From NCBI RefSeq assembly GCF_949628215.1, contig NC_134276.1:126604125-126668124 (forward strand): a DNA stretch of 64,000 nt. The letters are read 5' to 3'. The position numbers and the translations under genes were made by a program. This document shows positions 1 through 11,889 of the stretch, in pieces. The notes below the pieces were generated by a model. That model did not search any database. It saw nothing but the letters and a program-made list of their open reading frames with translations, and had not been told where the DNA came from. Each line of letters starts with the position of its first letter. Positions within the stretch are counted from its first letter, which is position 1. Source of the stretch: Phalacrocorax aristotelis. Lineage: Eukaryota > Chordata > Aves > Suliformes > Phalacrocoracidae.

Positions 1-2480
1 CAACTGGCCTCCCAGCAAGCGCCGTGTGAGATCCACTCTCCTCGTTGGCCACTCTTCACCATCCCCCCTTCTTCATCGTCTCCCACCCCCCTCCCTCCTT
101 GGTGCTGCTAATGCATTTCCATTATTTATGAGACATCCCTTGGCGTTTCCAGTTCAGCCTTTCTTATTCTCTCTTTTCCTGCTTTTTGCTTGGTGTTTGA
201 GGTCCGTGGCCCAGAAGTCAGTATGGTTTAACACTCTGGTACCAAACACAGATCCCTCAAACCTTTCCTTTCCAGCAAGGTTTGTTTTCAGAGACATTTT
301 AAAAGAGCAATATGTGATCATTGTACATGATTGTATGAACAGAACAACAGTGAGAAGTTCTCGATTAATGGCCATGGAAGCCAGTGACATCTCAGGTTGG
401 CTGTAAAATGTGTAACGCACTGGCAGCAATAACATGGACCTGAATCTTGTCAAAAGAGGGAGAAGAAAGTTCATCTTTTCAGGTGCAGTACTATCTTTTT
501 TTGGTGGTCTACCAATGAGGCAGCCAACTGGTGCCCATAATAATGGGTTTCTTCTGCCTTGCTGTGCACAAGGAAATATGAGACATGATCAGTGCATTTC
601 GCATGTGCCATCATCTGACAAATCCTTGCCCATCACCAATCCCTTGCTCATCTTGTTGCTAAGGGTTGTCCCTATGTGAAGAACACTTTATGCTGCAGGA
701 CAAGGAGGTTTGAACTCATTGCAGTGAGTTCACTCATTGCAGTACAGTACTGCTCTGTAGGGAAATGGTGAATATATTATTCCTTTTTACAAGACCTGCA
801 TTTGCTTGCTGAGAGAGGAGGCCCAGAGGAATCCTACTCACCAGACATCAGCCAGGCCTTAGCTGTATGACCTTATGCCTTGCAGACAGCCGTTTTACTA
901 GCACGTCCAAAATAAACCTATCCTTTGTCTAGATGCAGAAACTGCATGGAGGCTGTTTCATTTATAAGCTGTTCCTTGGACAGCTTATTCCTCCAGTGGC
1001 CTGGGAAGGCTGTCAACCTCTCATGTGACCTATTTACCACATCTGCCCTTTGTAATACTGAGGTTTTTTGCTGCTTTGCTTGCTCCGCAGCACCCGGAGC
1101 CTGAAAATAACAGTGCACATCCAATTTAAGACACTCGCAACTCCCCCAGCATCCTCTGCCAGCCTTCATGGATGTCCATGGGTTTTTCCACTCCAAGTAA
1201 AGGTTTCTCATTCCCACTATAACAGCCCAGAGCTTGTTGTCTAAATCTGATTTTGAATTAGGCAGGGGTCCATGGTTCCATGGCAATGCCAAGCTGTGGG
1301 TGGGACCAGAGGGGAGGATTTTTTTTCCTAGGGATTTGAAATCTCTTCTTATGCTGTTTCTGAAAGATTTCATCTCTCTAGGAAGCAGAAGCCTCTCGAG
1401 ATGAGATGTTTGTGCAAGACTCTGCCGCGTGGGCTTGAGCTGGAGGCTTCACATGCAGCCAAACCAAAAGATTGCTCTTTTTCTGGGTTGGGTCCAGGCA
1501 GAATCCAAACTTCAGGGGAGGGTTTCGGTCCAAGAAATTGAATCTGAGCAGCTCTTATCTTCAAGTGTTTCAGATGAAAGGATCGTTCCCGTCCAAGAAG
1601 GCATGTGAAATGCAGTCGCGCTGACTTGGTTTTGCCTCCAGGCAGGAGACAAAGTGATGGGCCAGTAAGTGAAGCTCCTAGTGGCTTGGTGGGTGCTTGA
1701 TGAACTGGTGTGACAAGGGACACACAAACAGCCTATAGCAGACCAAGGAAATAAAATATCTAAATACTGCTTTGTTATCACTCTTTGATCCACAGAGACT
1801 AGTTTGGGTGGGCCGAATCCACAGCTGGCGTAAGAGCTGCCATATTATCCAAATGTTTAAGAAAGATACAAATACAGAGATAGAGTTAGGTGTGAGCAAG
1901 CCCCATTTCTAAATGGCATTTGTGACAGGAGCCAAAACTGGGGTTCACGTGAAGTGCATCCCTTTTCAGATCACTAAAGCCAACGCCTGGGGTGGACTTT
2001 CTTCTATACCCAATATCAGGGCTGAAAGCGTGGGAATGCCTTCTCTTGAAATACATCTTATTTCCACGGTCTGGCTAAAGAGGTCCCTCACTCCCAAATC
2101 ATTACAGCCTTTGTTTCTTTCCTAAATCTCATAGCACTGACGTTTGCCGTGAAATCACCAGGTCAGTGCCCCACTCCCCGCTTTACTATCCCCCCCTCTC
2201 CACAAGCTTGCCATGTTCCACTCCAGGTTGCATGCAGGGAGATGCTGTGAACACCCGGCAACAGCAGATAAAACGTTGCCTCATGAAACCCACACTTGTT
2301 GTGGAGTCGTGTTTTAACCTTGCCCCATCCCTTCCCTTCCAATAAGCCAGCCTGGGTGGGAAAGGCGGGGAGAAATAAGACATTAAGCTCATCCCAGGGA
2401 GCTGAGAGACGGGGTGTGGGGGTGGGTGGATTTGTAACCAGAGACCAGGATGGAGGCGGGGGAGAAAGAAACATGCAGAG
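1..2480. other. Gene-free flank, mostly unique sequence
   Basis: No recognisable coding exon, RNA gene or transposon is visible here. Short open frames exist on both strands but have no family features, no convincing splice borders and no codon bias. The only local structure I noticed is a cluster of small palindromes near 711-753, listed separately. Base composition is ordinary and CpG is scarce until about 2.48 kb, where an island begins. Confidence 0.6.
711..753. repeat. Adjacent small palindromes sharing a direct repeat
   Basis: Positions 711-732 form a near-perfect 22-base palindrome (TGAACTCATTGCAGTGAGTTCA has only one mispaired position pair). Positions 739-753 form a second one (GCAGTACAGTACTGC, perfect around its centre base). 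The 11-mer CTCATTGCAGT occurs in both units. This is seen directly. It may be a chance local duplication, a transcription-factor site pair, or the relic of a short inverted-repeat element. Confidence 0.45.
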
Positions 2481-3220
2481 ATATTGATGACCCCCTATCT
2501 CAGCGGGTCAGATCTCCCCTGCGCTTGTTTCACAGCACGGTTTGCATCTCTCGGCGCCGTGCATCCCTGTACGTGCATGTGCAGGCGGTGGGATGGAAGG
2601 GGGGGCCCTTAAAAAGCCTCACTGAGAAAGGTATTTCTTGTGGGGAGAAAGACGTGGGGGGGAAAAAAAGAGGGCAGGCCCCCTCGCTCCCCACTGAGCC
2701 CATTTCTCCTGCTTTGCCGGAGCTGTCAGCCTTGAATCCCGGTGGCGTCCCGTAACTAATTGACAGCAATGGGGGCCTTTGGGAGCCGAAGAATACGCGT
2801 CCTTGCTGGGCGAGCGCTGGAGCCGGGGCTGCGCGGGCAGCTGTGGGGGGACATAAAGGGTGGCTTTTAAAGCCTTTGTGCCTGCCCGCGAGTGCGTGCG
2901 TGCGTGTGTGTGGCGGTTTTGTGGCGGAGGTGAGGGGATGCTGAGCGGGGTGGTGGGGGGAGAGATGGAGGGAGAAGCCACCACAGAGAAGTAAGTTTCT
3001 CCCAAAGAAAAGGGCGGGTGTGAGAGCCATAAACGGCACAAGGAGCGAGGTCCCTACACACTTGGAGGCTGTCAGCGCCCTGGGGAGGGAGTGGGGTGGG
3101 ATTTCAGCGTAACGCCAGGGCCATCGAGAAACTAGCTCTCTGTTTTCCATCCTGCCCCAGGCCCGATTGTAAAATACGACCTGCCGGCACCACCGCCAAG
3201 CTGCAGCTTCAAGAAACAAA
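2480..3220. promoter_or_regulatory. CpG-rich island, possible promoter or conserved enhancer
   Basis: CpG density rises sharply, to roughly 40 CpGs in 740 bases by eye, against very few in the flanks. GC-rich blocks, a TGCG/TG repeat (2892-2912) and G-runs are included. Two TATA-like patches lie inside: CTTAAAAAGCC near 2608 and CATAAAGG near 2850, with TTTAAAAGCC readable on the other strand near 2865. A TAATTGACAG motif lies near 2757. Long open frames on the minus strand (for example 2530-3219) are the usual by-product of GC-rich DNA and show no protein family features. I infer a promoter or unmethylated regulatory island but see no clear exon, so direction and target gene are unknown. Confidence 0.45.
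2892..2912. repeat. Short TGCG/TG microsatellite
   Basis: Three GTGC-type units run into a (TG)n tract within the CpG-rich island. It is a simple repeat of about 21 bases. Confidence 0.75.
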
Positions 3221-6200
3221 ACCCCTGCTGTGTTTTTTTCTGGGCCTGGGAAATGGGCAAAGAAAATCTCCCCTCCCAGGTGTAACCTGGCAGCCTTGTC
3301 CCTACGGTCACCTTCCTCCTTCCTGAGGATGCTCAGATACTCACAGGAGGAAGGGCTGGATCTTTGTCATTGTCCTGAGGCCAGTTGCACAAACATGTAC
3401 CAGCATTGCAGACAAAATATTGTCCGGGAGACATTTTTATGCTTTTGGCTTGACTCGTGCAAAAATGCCTCATTGTCTGTGACATTTGCAGAGACAATCT
3501 GTTGATAAAAGTATTCACACATTTATAGCTGGAAAGAAAGAAAAAATTCTTTTGCATTTCTCCAGGGTCTGTCACTGTGGAATTTAACAACAGAAGCAAC
3601 TAAACGGGGACAAGTGTAGAAAAAACAGCTCCTGAGGCAGCTGGGCAGGCGTGCGACTAGCAAACATGCCCAGCACGATGGTACTGCCAACATGGGACGC
3701 TGATATTTTAGACCTAGTCTGTACTCAGCTTTTGAGAGAGAAAATGAGTGTTTGAAAGATGGTTCGTATGTTGAAGGCCAAAAGGGATCATTAGAGCAGC
3801 TAGCCCGATCTTTTGTGTTATAAAGACCCCAGAATGATTTCAAGCAGACCCTATGCAAAAAAAGGATAGGCTCAGTCAGTCAAGGGCCCCGTGGCATTTA
3901 GCAAAATGCATTTACTATTCTGTATTTGCCTCACTTAAGTAGAGGCTGTATTTTTGCCACCTCCTATGTGTGGTGATAAAGCACTAAAGTCTAGATCCTT
4001 ACAGGTTTGCTTGCTGAGCAAGGCTAAGTGCCCCACGAGGCTAATAGAGCGTGGTACCTACCTATCTCCCAGTTCAAGTCCAGAGGCCCTTGGGATAACC
4101 CCCATCCCCAACGCTGCTCACACCGCGGGCAAAGTAATGAGTCCTCAGCCTTTCTGTTGCCTGAGGGTTTTACATTACCGCAAAAGGCGAGCGGGCTTTC
4201 CTTGCGACAATAACCAGGTTTTTGCTTGGCAATAGGTCGTTGTGGCAATCCAGATGCTGTGCAGCGAGTGTCTGTTAAGGTTTCTTCATCAAGTGGAGTG
4301 GGCTTATTAATTCAGAGGGCAGGGCAAGCCCTGGGCATGTGTTTGGACCTGTGGGCATAGCTCGGGGCTGCCAGCCTCCATGGTACCCATCCAGTAGCTG
4401 ACTAGTGCCTCTACTGGAATGACTTAATGCTATTAGAAGGCAGCTGATCAATTTGTACTGTTAAAAAAGGAGAATGTGTTATATAACAGGTCCTGCCACT
4501 TTGAAAAGCGGTGCCTCATTTTTTTAAAAAAAAAGTAGAGAAAAACATAAAAAAATATACTTGCTTATAAATTTTTTTGAAACCATTTTTTTCTGGTTTG
4601 TTTTGGTTACGTGGATGGTGGTGCTGCCTTCTTCACACCCCAAACACCCATGGGCTAATACAGCTCCATCCAGGCTCTGAAAGATGACACTTGGTCTATC
4701 CAGCAGCCGCCGGCTTCGGTCTGAGTTCCCAATGAACTCAGTAAAAAGATTGACTCAGCTTAAAAGGGAACATGACCTTAGTCTGTACTCTGAACAATAG
4801 TTCAGAAATGCCTGCCTGGCTGCAGGCTGCAGTGACCTGTTGCCGCTTAGTGATAGTCGCGCTGCGAGCTCCGGGCAGCACCATCCATCTTTAAGCTCCA
4901 TGTCTGTAGTGCATCCTGTGCAGGATCAATATTAAAATTTTCTGACGGGCACTCCTACATGTTGCCACAGCAGATATTTAATAGTAGAGCTTCTCTGTGC
5001 AGGTGTGAGCAGGGGTGGCACTGCTTTCACCCTGTAAGCTCTGTAATTTCAGGGAGCTACACGGGCAGCTGTTTTGTTCGTGGAGGGGTTGCTGGTTTGT
5101 GTGGGAAGAAAGACAGGCTGTGATTGCTTATGAAGGCATCAGTTCAAGCCTGTTTGCTCTCTCTGAGCTGACAGTAAAAATAATTCAGTTTCAGATAATA
5201 CAGCACTGTTCTTTCCATATGGAAAAATTGGAAAGGCATGCAAAACTCTCCTTTTTTCCTGCTAATTGCCTTGATTTCTGCTTCCATACTCCCAGCTGCC
5301 TCTCCTCTTCAGGTTGCCCTTTTTGACTCCTCGATTAAGTTCTTTGTCCACCCGTTTACCACTCAGGACATGGCGACCTTTGGATGTAAATCTGCGCTGA
5401 TGTCCTTCCCGCTTGCGTGCTTTTGTTGGGGCTGACATCTGCGAGAGTCCTTGCAGCGGAGGTGGGAGGGACATGGGCAGATGGGGGTACCGGGCAGAGC
5501 TCTCCTTTGCCAGGGTGGCTGCACCCTCCACCCCGTGCCACCAACTCCCTGTCCCAAAGCTCAGTACCTTAGCCTGAGACGAAAAAATAATGAATTTTGG
5601 TCTCTAGATACCAGGTGACACATGAGCGTAGATATAGCCTGCACCCTCTGGTGTCTGCTGGCTCACAAGCTCCTGAGCTGCCAATGGACTGCCTGCTATC
5701 ACCTCCTCAAGCCACAGGCAGTCTTTATTCGTTAGCTTAATTGGGACAGGCATTCTTGGTGAGAAAGCAGAAGCTTGCGTATGGGCCCAGCCCACATACA
5801 GTGCTCTTCACTGAGCGCCGGAACTCCAGAGCCAGGACAGTGCATTTGCCTCTAATGTCACCTCAGGGTGAAACAGGTCCTCCGTCTCTGATAAGCCTTG
5901 CACCTGGGAGGGAGCCAGAGACCATCAGAGAGCCTGACTGTGCACCTCAAACCAGACCTGACAGGTAGGGTGGCTACAGCACCATCTTCCAAGAGCAGGG
6001 CCCTGTAGACTTTTAAAGGAGATACACAGCTCTTTCTCAAATGATGTCCCAGGCTACAGTGTGAAGGCATTACTTGCTCTGAAGCGGTCTTTATTCTGCA
6101 CAGGGTCTGACTCCTGGGATGTGGAGCTCTGCCTCCTGGGTCACTGTGATTTTTGTTAGTATCTCCTGAATCCTTGTCTGAAGCCTTCTGCGTACCTCCA

Positions 6201-7160
6201 GGCTCACCCCAGAGCCTCCACCAGGGATGTGAGCTGCCAGTTAATGTTCAGCTTCCTAGCATTGCGTAGGGCTTTTGGCTTTAATTACACACATGGAGCC
6301 CCCCTTCCCCCAGCCATCCACTTATCCCCAGCACAATGAGTTCAGACACCTGCAAAACTGAACTTTTAGCAAAGTTGTCCCAGTGCAGGACAAAGGCATG
6401 AGGCAGGGGGGTACGTGAGGGGCAGGCAAGCAGCTGCAGCAGAGGGGGCACAGCTGGATCCCTGCACAGCACTGCCTCCCTGCCTGCCCCTTCCTCATCC
6501 TTTTAAGGCCTGTTAGCAGCAAGCAAAGTAGTTTCTCCTTAAACCCTGCAGCTAGCACCACTGCTGCCCAGTAAAAGTCCCTGGACAAGCTCCTTGCTGA
6601 AAGCCTCTCTGAACAGTTAAGGGAAGTGGTCTTATTTGATGTTTATTCATTGAGCCATTTTCCTCTGCTCAGCATTACCCAAATCAAGCAAGCCAACTCT
6701 GTGGAGGTTAAAATAAATGAGCTCTCCCTGTTGGACCTGTAGACACTAGGAATGGGCAAGCTGAAAATCCCTACCTTGGTTCACTTAGATCACGGCCTTT
6801 CTTGCTTCATTGGAGGTGGCATGCAGATGACGTTGTCATCCTATGTCCAGCCGCTTGCAAGATTTGGCTTAAATACTCTCCTGCACTAGTTTCCCTAAAC
6901 ATAAAAGGAACCATGACCATTGCAACTGCACAAAGCAATATGAACTTGGACCTACGTGCTCAAGAGGTCCGTGAGCCTTACAGAGCACTGTAGGCAAATG
7001 GTTTTTAATAAAATCATACATGAGCTGAGCTTCATCCAAGTTTTTGTTTGCCTCTTCCCACTCAAGTGAAAGGAAATAGGAGGACATACTCTTTTCTTAA
7101 AAAAAAATTAATCATTCAAAAAGAAACGGAGAGAAAAGAGAGCAGGACTAATAGGTGACC
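3221..7160. other. Gene-free stretch with an AT-rich patch and a CpG-retaining patch
   Basis: No coding exon or RNA gene recognised. 4518-4590 is a T/A-rich patch (runs of T and A, with ATAAAAAAATATAC-like sequence). About 4690-5000 keeps several CpGs in otherwise CpG-poor DNA (for example around 4845-4880) and contains ATCAATATTAAAATT, so it could be a constrained regulatory block. I have no direct evidence for that. The rest looks like ordinary unique intergenic DNA. Confidence 0.5.
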
Positions 7161-7161
7161 T

Positions 7162-7280
7162 ATGTTCTGCTCGAGATTGTCCCATGGATTAGCTGTATGG
7201 TTTTGTTCAATTCCCACCACTGGTCTGCTCCTCTGTGTTCCCATATGTAAAATGGGAAGAAAAACAATGAGTAGATAAGG
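7162..7280 (+). repeat. MIR-like SINE fragment, sense
   Basis: The stretch follows the order of the MIR core and tail: an AGCTGTATGG segment in the place of the usual AGCTGTGTGA, a pyrimidine-rich middle with CTCCTCTGTG, then CCCATATGTAAAATGGGAAGA in place of the CCCATCTGTAAAATGGG block. It is heavily diverged, as expected for an ancient SINE in a bird or reptile. The similarity was recognised by eye and boundaries are approximate. Confidence 0.6.
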
Positions 7281-8029
7281 AAAATGGGATCACAGATTAG
7301 TGGGTGGGTAATGAGGGAAAAAAGATTAAATGGGTCATCAGTTTCCATGCTTCAGGGTTCAGCTCTATATTTATATATCAAATGCTAGGAGGCAATCTGG
7401 GGAATTGTATCATTTAGCAGCTTCCAGCAAGATTCCTTGCACTTCCTGGTGACATTGGGCAAGAGGGTCTTGCCCAATAGTACCTGTTTTCACACAGCAC
7501 TTCTCCCTAGGTAACTAGAAAACATTGTATGAGCATTGTATGAGTACGATGAGAAAGCATGTCTTATCAGAGGTGATCGGTTGGAAGGGCCAAGTGAAGT
7601 CTCCACCCCATAAAGGTCTACAATGGGGCAGTTACAAGGCGGCAAGTTAAGCGTGAGCTTCAGGCAGTGTTGGCTTGAGGACTTCCAGTTTAGGCTCCCT
7701 CTCCTTTAGGAGGGGTCTGTTCTGCCCTGGGAGGAAGGGTGTCAGGCTTGAGGTCCTCTCACCGTCACGCTGTGGGAATGTTGCTGAGGGGTGGTTGTGC
7801 CTCCCATCATATCTCCCGAGGCTCGATCCACTGTGCTGCCGCCTGGGCTGAGAGGTGGTCGTGAGGGGTAGGGGTGGGGAAGTTGGTGGAGAGGGGAAAG
7901 GAAGCAACTTTTTAAATAAAAAAAAATAAGTGATGAATAGATCGGCTAATCCCGGGAAACCTTGAGAATATAGAGCAGCGTCTGTGGGGCCTCCCTTTTT
8001 TCTTTTCTTTTTTTAATTTTCTTTTCTTT

Positions 8030-8250
8030 AATTTCGCTGCAGCACGTATAATCAATTATGGCTTGAATCGGGGATAAGGGGAGGGAAAGTACTTCAATTC
8101 ATAAATCAATTTTATACGGTCATCAGTCAGGTTGTGAATGCAAATACCTCTGTCGGTTTAGGTTATTCAGAATTAATTGACTCCCACCGGGCTGGGCTGC
8201 AGATGGAGAGAAGCTTTCTCACAAAGTCTGCTTGGGCTCAGCATGGGGGC
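8030..8250. promoter_or_regulatory. Candidate conserved non-coding element with homeodomain and octamer-type sites
   Basis: This block packs many recognisable transcription-factor cores into about 200 bases: TAATCAATTA near 8048, AAATCAATTTTAT near 8104, the octamer ATGCAAAT near 8137, and GAATTAATTGA near 8170. It also keeps CpGs at 8034, 8044, 8068, 8118 and 8153 in AT-rich DNA where CpGs are normally lost. It has no coding frame with domain features. The pattern matches deeply conserved developmental enhancers, but conservation itself was not tested. AT-rich sequence gives TAAT motifs by chance, so the retained CpGs are the stronger hint. Confidence 0.45.
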
Positions 8251-8334
8251 AAGCGGGCGGTCAGGCTTCCTCCTCCTCCTCTTCCTCCACTTTCCTCTCC
8301 TGGAGCATTATACTATTGGCATTGGGGAGAGTTT

Positions 8335-8359
8335 TGTGTGTCCATGTGTGTGTGTGTGT
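8335..8359. repeat. (TG)n microsatellite, interrupted
   Basis: A TG dinucleotide tract with a single CCA interruption, seen directly. Confidence 0.75.
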
Positions 8360-8823
8360 CCGTCTGTGAGAGGGAGAGATGCTTGAAGAAAGAAAGGGAT
8401 ATACAAAGATTAAAGTCACAAGCCCCCTCTTCAGCCCCGGCCTGCGCAGACACTTTTATGTGATTAGGAATGCTTTGCTTTCAAGGGTTTGCTTTTAAGC
8501 CTTGAGCTTCTCTTGAACTTCTCCAATAAGAAAACAAACAGCGGTGTCAAAGCCTCCCCCTGTGCCTGGAATTTGAGCTTGAGTCGTGTCATTAAAAAGC
8601 CACTTTGCTACTGGGACTTTGCTATCTGAGTCACTGTTTCAAAGCCAGTCTGGGGCAGGAGAGATCGAAAGTCATTAAACATCTAGTGGTTGTTTTGGTG
8701 GCCTATTGAAAAAATGAGGTTTGGAGGGTTTCAGGGCCACCAGGAGGATGCAGAACAAATGCTGCCACCTGAATCCCCCCCACTTCTGCACCTTCTCTCT
8801 ATGGGCTGCACAGCTGAAATATT

Positions 8824-8848
8824 GGGGGGGGGGGGGAGGGGGAGGGGG
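8824..8848 (+). repeat. G homopolymer with G-quadruplex potential
   Basis: Thirteen consecutive G residues are followed by A-separated runs of five Gs. The spacing allows four or more stacked G-tracts with very short loops, so the plus strand could form a G-quadruplex. Long G-runs are also error-prone in sequencing. Confidence 0.75.
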
Positions 8849-9624
8849 CTTTTTGCAGAAAACCCAAGGGATGGATTTGCTACAAGGGTGAAGAAGGGTG
8901 TAACCTGCATTCCCTCTTTTCCTCCCCCATTAGTGCTGCCCAGCTCAGCACATGTCCTGCGCTAAATGGCAGGGCAGAGCCAGTGCTGGTTCACAGAGGG
9001 GCTCTATCAGCTTCCCCCCACTTCAATCCCCTCATGGAGTTGCACCCAGCCTGGAGGCTGTCAACCCACATATCACCCTGGTGCTGTCACCCCAATGCTC
9101 TCCTGGCCCTGTGACCCCTTCCATCCTCCATGGCCTTCTCCCTTTGTCTCACTGATTAGCTGATGCTCTGGTCCCAGCCGTGAGTGCCCCCACCCGAGGG
9201 GTGGTCATCCTGGCTTTGTGCAGGGTCTCACCAACCAGCCAAGGCTTCAGACTGGCTGGCACATCCCCCTTGCTAACCACCGTGTGCTGGAGGTTTGTGT
9301 TTGGTGTTACCCCTTCCCAGTGTCACACTGGCAGTCTCTATGGAAGGCAGCATGGAGTGGCTGGGGGACATGACTCCATGAAAACCCATGGGAAAGAAGG
9401 TGTACAACCCCCCAACTTTGCTAAGTTGCAGAGAACAGGAATTGGTATTAACACCCAGGTACAGGCCTTTCCCTCTTTGTCTTGGCTTGTCACACCTAGG
9501 GCTTTTCAGGCCTGGACATCTCAGCTTCAAACTGCAGGAGGTCATCTAGAGAAGGGGACCATCAGATATGCACCAGTAGATAGCTAACTACGAGATCAGT
9601 TGCCAAAAGCAGTCAGAGTATGTA

Positions 9625-9770
9625 ACTCTGTTTTATGCCTGGGGAAACAGAGGCACGGATGAAGATGTGGCTCAATCCAAAGCATTACCCCTTAGAAAGT
9701 GGCACAGCTGGGAATCAAGTCTAGGTCCTATGATCTCCACTCCATTATTGTACTCACCAGGACCCAGACA
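9625..9770 (-). repeat. MIR-like SINE fragment, antisense
   Basis: Read on the plus strand this shows the reverse-complement MIR layout in order: TGTTTTATG, GGGGAAACAGAGGCACGGA, a degenerate middle, AGTGGCACAGCTGGGAATC (the usual GTGGCAGAGCTGGGA block), then CTAGGTCCTATGATCTCCACT. The order and spacing of four separate blocks make chance unlikely. Divergence indicates great age. Confidence 0.7.
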
Positions 9771-11226
9771 GCAGATCACAAGAGAGCTGAACACATGGGG
9801 CACGTCTGTGCCCGCTGCTGTACAATGGGCTGAGCGCATCAGGTTTCAGCAGGGCTGGAGGAACTGACATATCAATGGAGTGCCAGCACTGACCCGATGG
9901 AGCTGATCCCCACGATTCCATCGAAACAATAGGTCAGAAACACGAAAAGCTCAGAAGAGGCTGTGGAGGTAGCAGTAACTGGAGAGGAAGCTTGGCTATG
10001 CTTAAAGCACCCCGGGAGGAGGAGGCCGCAAAGGAAGAAGACAAAAGGAGCTGTCTGTAACTGTTTGCAGTTAAGTGAGGAGGTGGGAAATGGCAGTTCT
10101 TCGGCAGGAAGAGTGGGGAGCAGGTCTTGGCAAGGGGAAGCGAAAAGGAAAAGCAGAACAAAAGAGCCATGCAACTTCCACTCAATGCTTTCCTCCATTT
10201 TGGGCAAATCTGCTATTCGAATGATAACGAAAGAGCCAGGTGCTTTGGATGGCCTTCCACAAGGCTCTGCCAACTTCACAGCACTCCTTATCTACAAAAT
10301 TCTCTGCTAGTTTTCACAGATGCAATTTTGTCAAAGCTTCTTCCCGCAGCCCACACTCCCTCTGCCTCCACTGCAGTCCCGGGCACCCCTACACAGGCCA
10401 TCCTTCCAAACCAACGGCACAGCCCCCCCTCCCCCCATGTCACCTCAGTGCTCCTCCTTCACAGTAAATGGTGGCAGCCTGGCACTTATGGACAGTAATT
10501 GATGAGAATACCAATGCCCCAAATTCCTCATCCTGTGTCTGGCAAATGAACTTGTGCCATAGTCTAGAGAAGGCGAAGCTGGGTTCATTAGCTCCAGCAC
10601 CAACTTGGAAGCCCCAGTGTATTTACCCTGCCCCTGTCACATGCCAAAGTACAACCCATTAGGAAGGACAGGTCTTGTATTTACAAGCCTGTCAAGTCTT
10701 TCACGCTGAAAATGAGAATTACACAGGCACTTCAGGCTTCCTTCTGCTGGGGTTGTTGCACCTTGTGGATTCTCCATGGTCACCATGGTGTCTCTGCTGC
10801 TTCTGGTTCTTACAGCAGCCCCAGCGGGATGTGCTGCTCCAGGTTGGCAGTGGCTGGGACCGTGGGGTAGGAGCCCGTCATATGTTTTGTGCATGGCTTG
10901 GGAGGCCCTTTAGGCTTGTGGAAGTACTGAAAACCTTTTGCCATATGTCTTTTCAAGTGGGAGCTCTGTGCTCTCTCTTCCCTTGCCAAGCACCACAAAA
11001 TTTATGCGTTAGATAAAAAAGTGCCATTATGGCCTGTTCTGCTACTTGTACACATCCAAGTCACATCTACCCGCCAGCCTGAAAATAACCAGGTTTGACT
11101 GTTGCTAAACACACATCCACAAGGCCAAAACTGGAATCTGTGCTGTCTCTGCAGAGCCTTGGCTGGATTCCCTTCTGAATGCCCCTGAGAAGCTCTGCCT
11201 GGTGTTCATCAGGTATGAAACCAGTT

Positions 11227-11272
11227 AAAAAAAAAAAAAGAAAAAAGAAAAAACAACCCAAAAAACGAACAA
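11227..11272. repeat. A-rich simple tract
   Basis: A near-continuous A-rich run (A13, then A6 and A6 blocks with G and C interruptions). No retroposed gene body is recognisable upstream of it, so I call it simple sequence and not a processed-pseudogene tail. Confidence 0.65.
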
Positions 11273-11544
11273 CCCCCCTCCACCCTTTAGGATCTTCAAG
11301 CAAATCCATAATATGTGTGAATTAACCTATTTTTAATGCACCGCCTGCTTTCCCCACACTCCCTTTGCTGGCCCGAGTCTGGTTCATCTTTCAGAGCCTA
11401 ACAATGCTTCGTGTGTTTCTGTTTGCTCAACATTTAGAGGGGAGGCCTCCCTCTCTTCAGCACTTTCTTAGCATTTTTAATCATGTTTATAAAGTCAAAT
11501 ACCTAAGTGACCAAAAGAGTGGCTAGAACCGCTTCTCTGCTCTG

Positions 11545-11610
11545 CAGGGTACTGAAATCTCTTCTTGAAGTCAATGGGGAGAGCCATGCTCCACTGAAAT
11601 CCTGTTCAGA
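11545..11610. repeat. Copy of an old palindromic amniote repeat
   Basis: The segment contains TTGAAGTCAATGGGGAG followed by GCTCCACTGAAATCCTG. The TTGAAGTCAATGG core, flanked by GAAATCC-type ends, matches a palindromic dispersed repeat that I recall as common in turtle, crocodile and bird genomes. I do not remember its database name. Similar copies in this window are at 38675-38755 and 42320-42425. Confidence 0.5.
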
Positions 11611-11889
11611 GCCGGGGCTTCAGCAAAGGGGAGGAGTGAGCCCCTTGTTTTACTACATAGCCCCTTTCACAGAGGCCCGGGAAGGAGGGGAGAGGTGGGG
11701 GGGAATCTTTACACCCATGGTGGGACTTCTGAAGAATTTACAGTCATCTTTCCTAGAGACACTAAAGATTTTATAGCCTTCGTACCAGTGGTTACAATGC
11801 CCTATGGAGCGCAGAGCTGAGCGTATGCCAGGGACCCCTTCATCTCACCAGAGGCTGGAAGGCGGCCAGGGGCTTCACACGGGGAAGTT

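Noticed and set aside
2789..2800. AAGAATACGCGT, identical to 12 bases within miR-137
   Set aside because: The seed-bearing 5' part of miR-137 and its hairpin arm are absent around it, so the 12-base match is probably coincidence in a CpG-rich island.
2530..3219. 229-codon minus-strand open frame
   Set aside because: GC-rich island composition, several overlapping frames, no family features or splice context.
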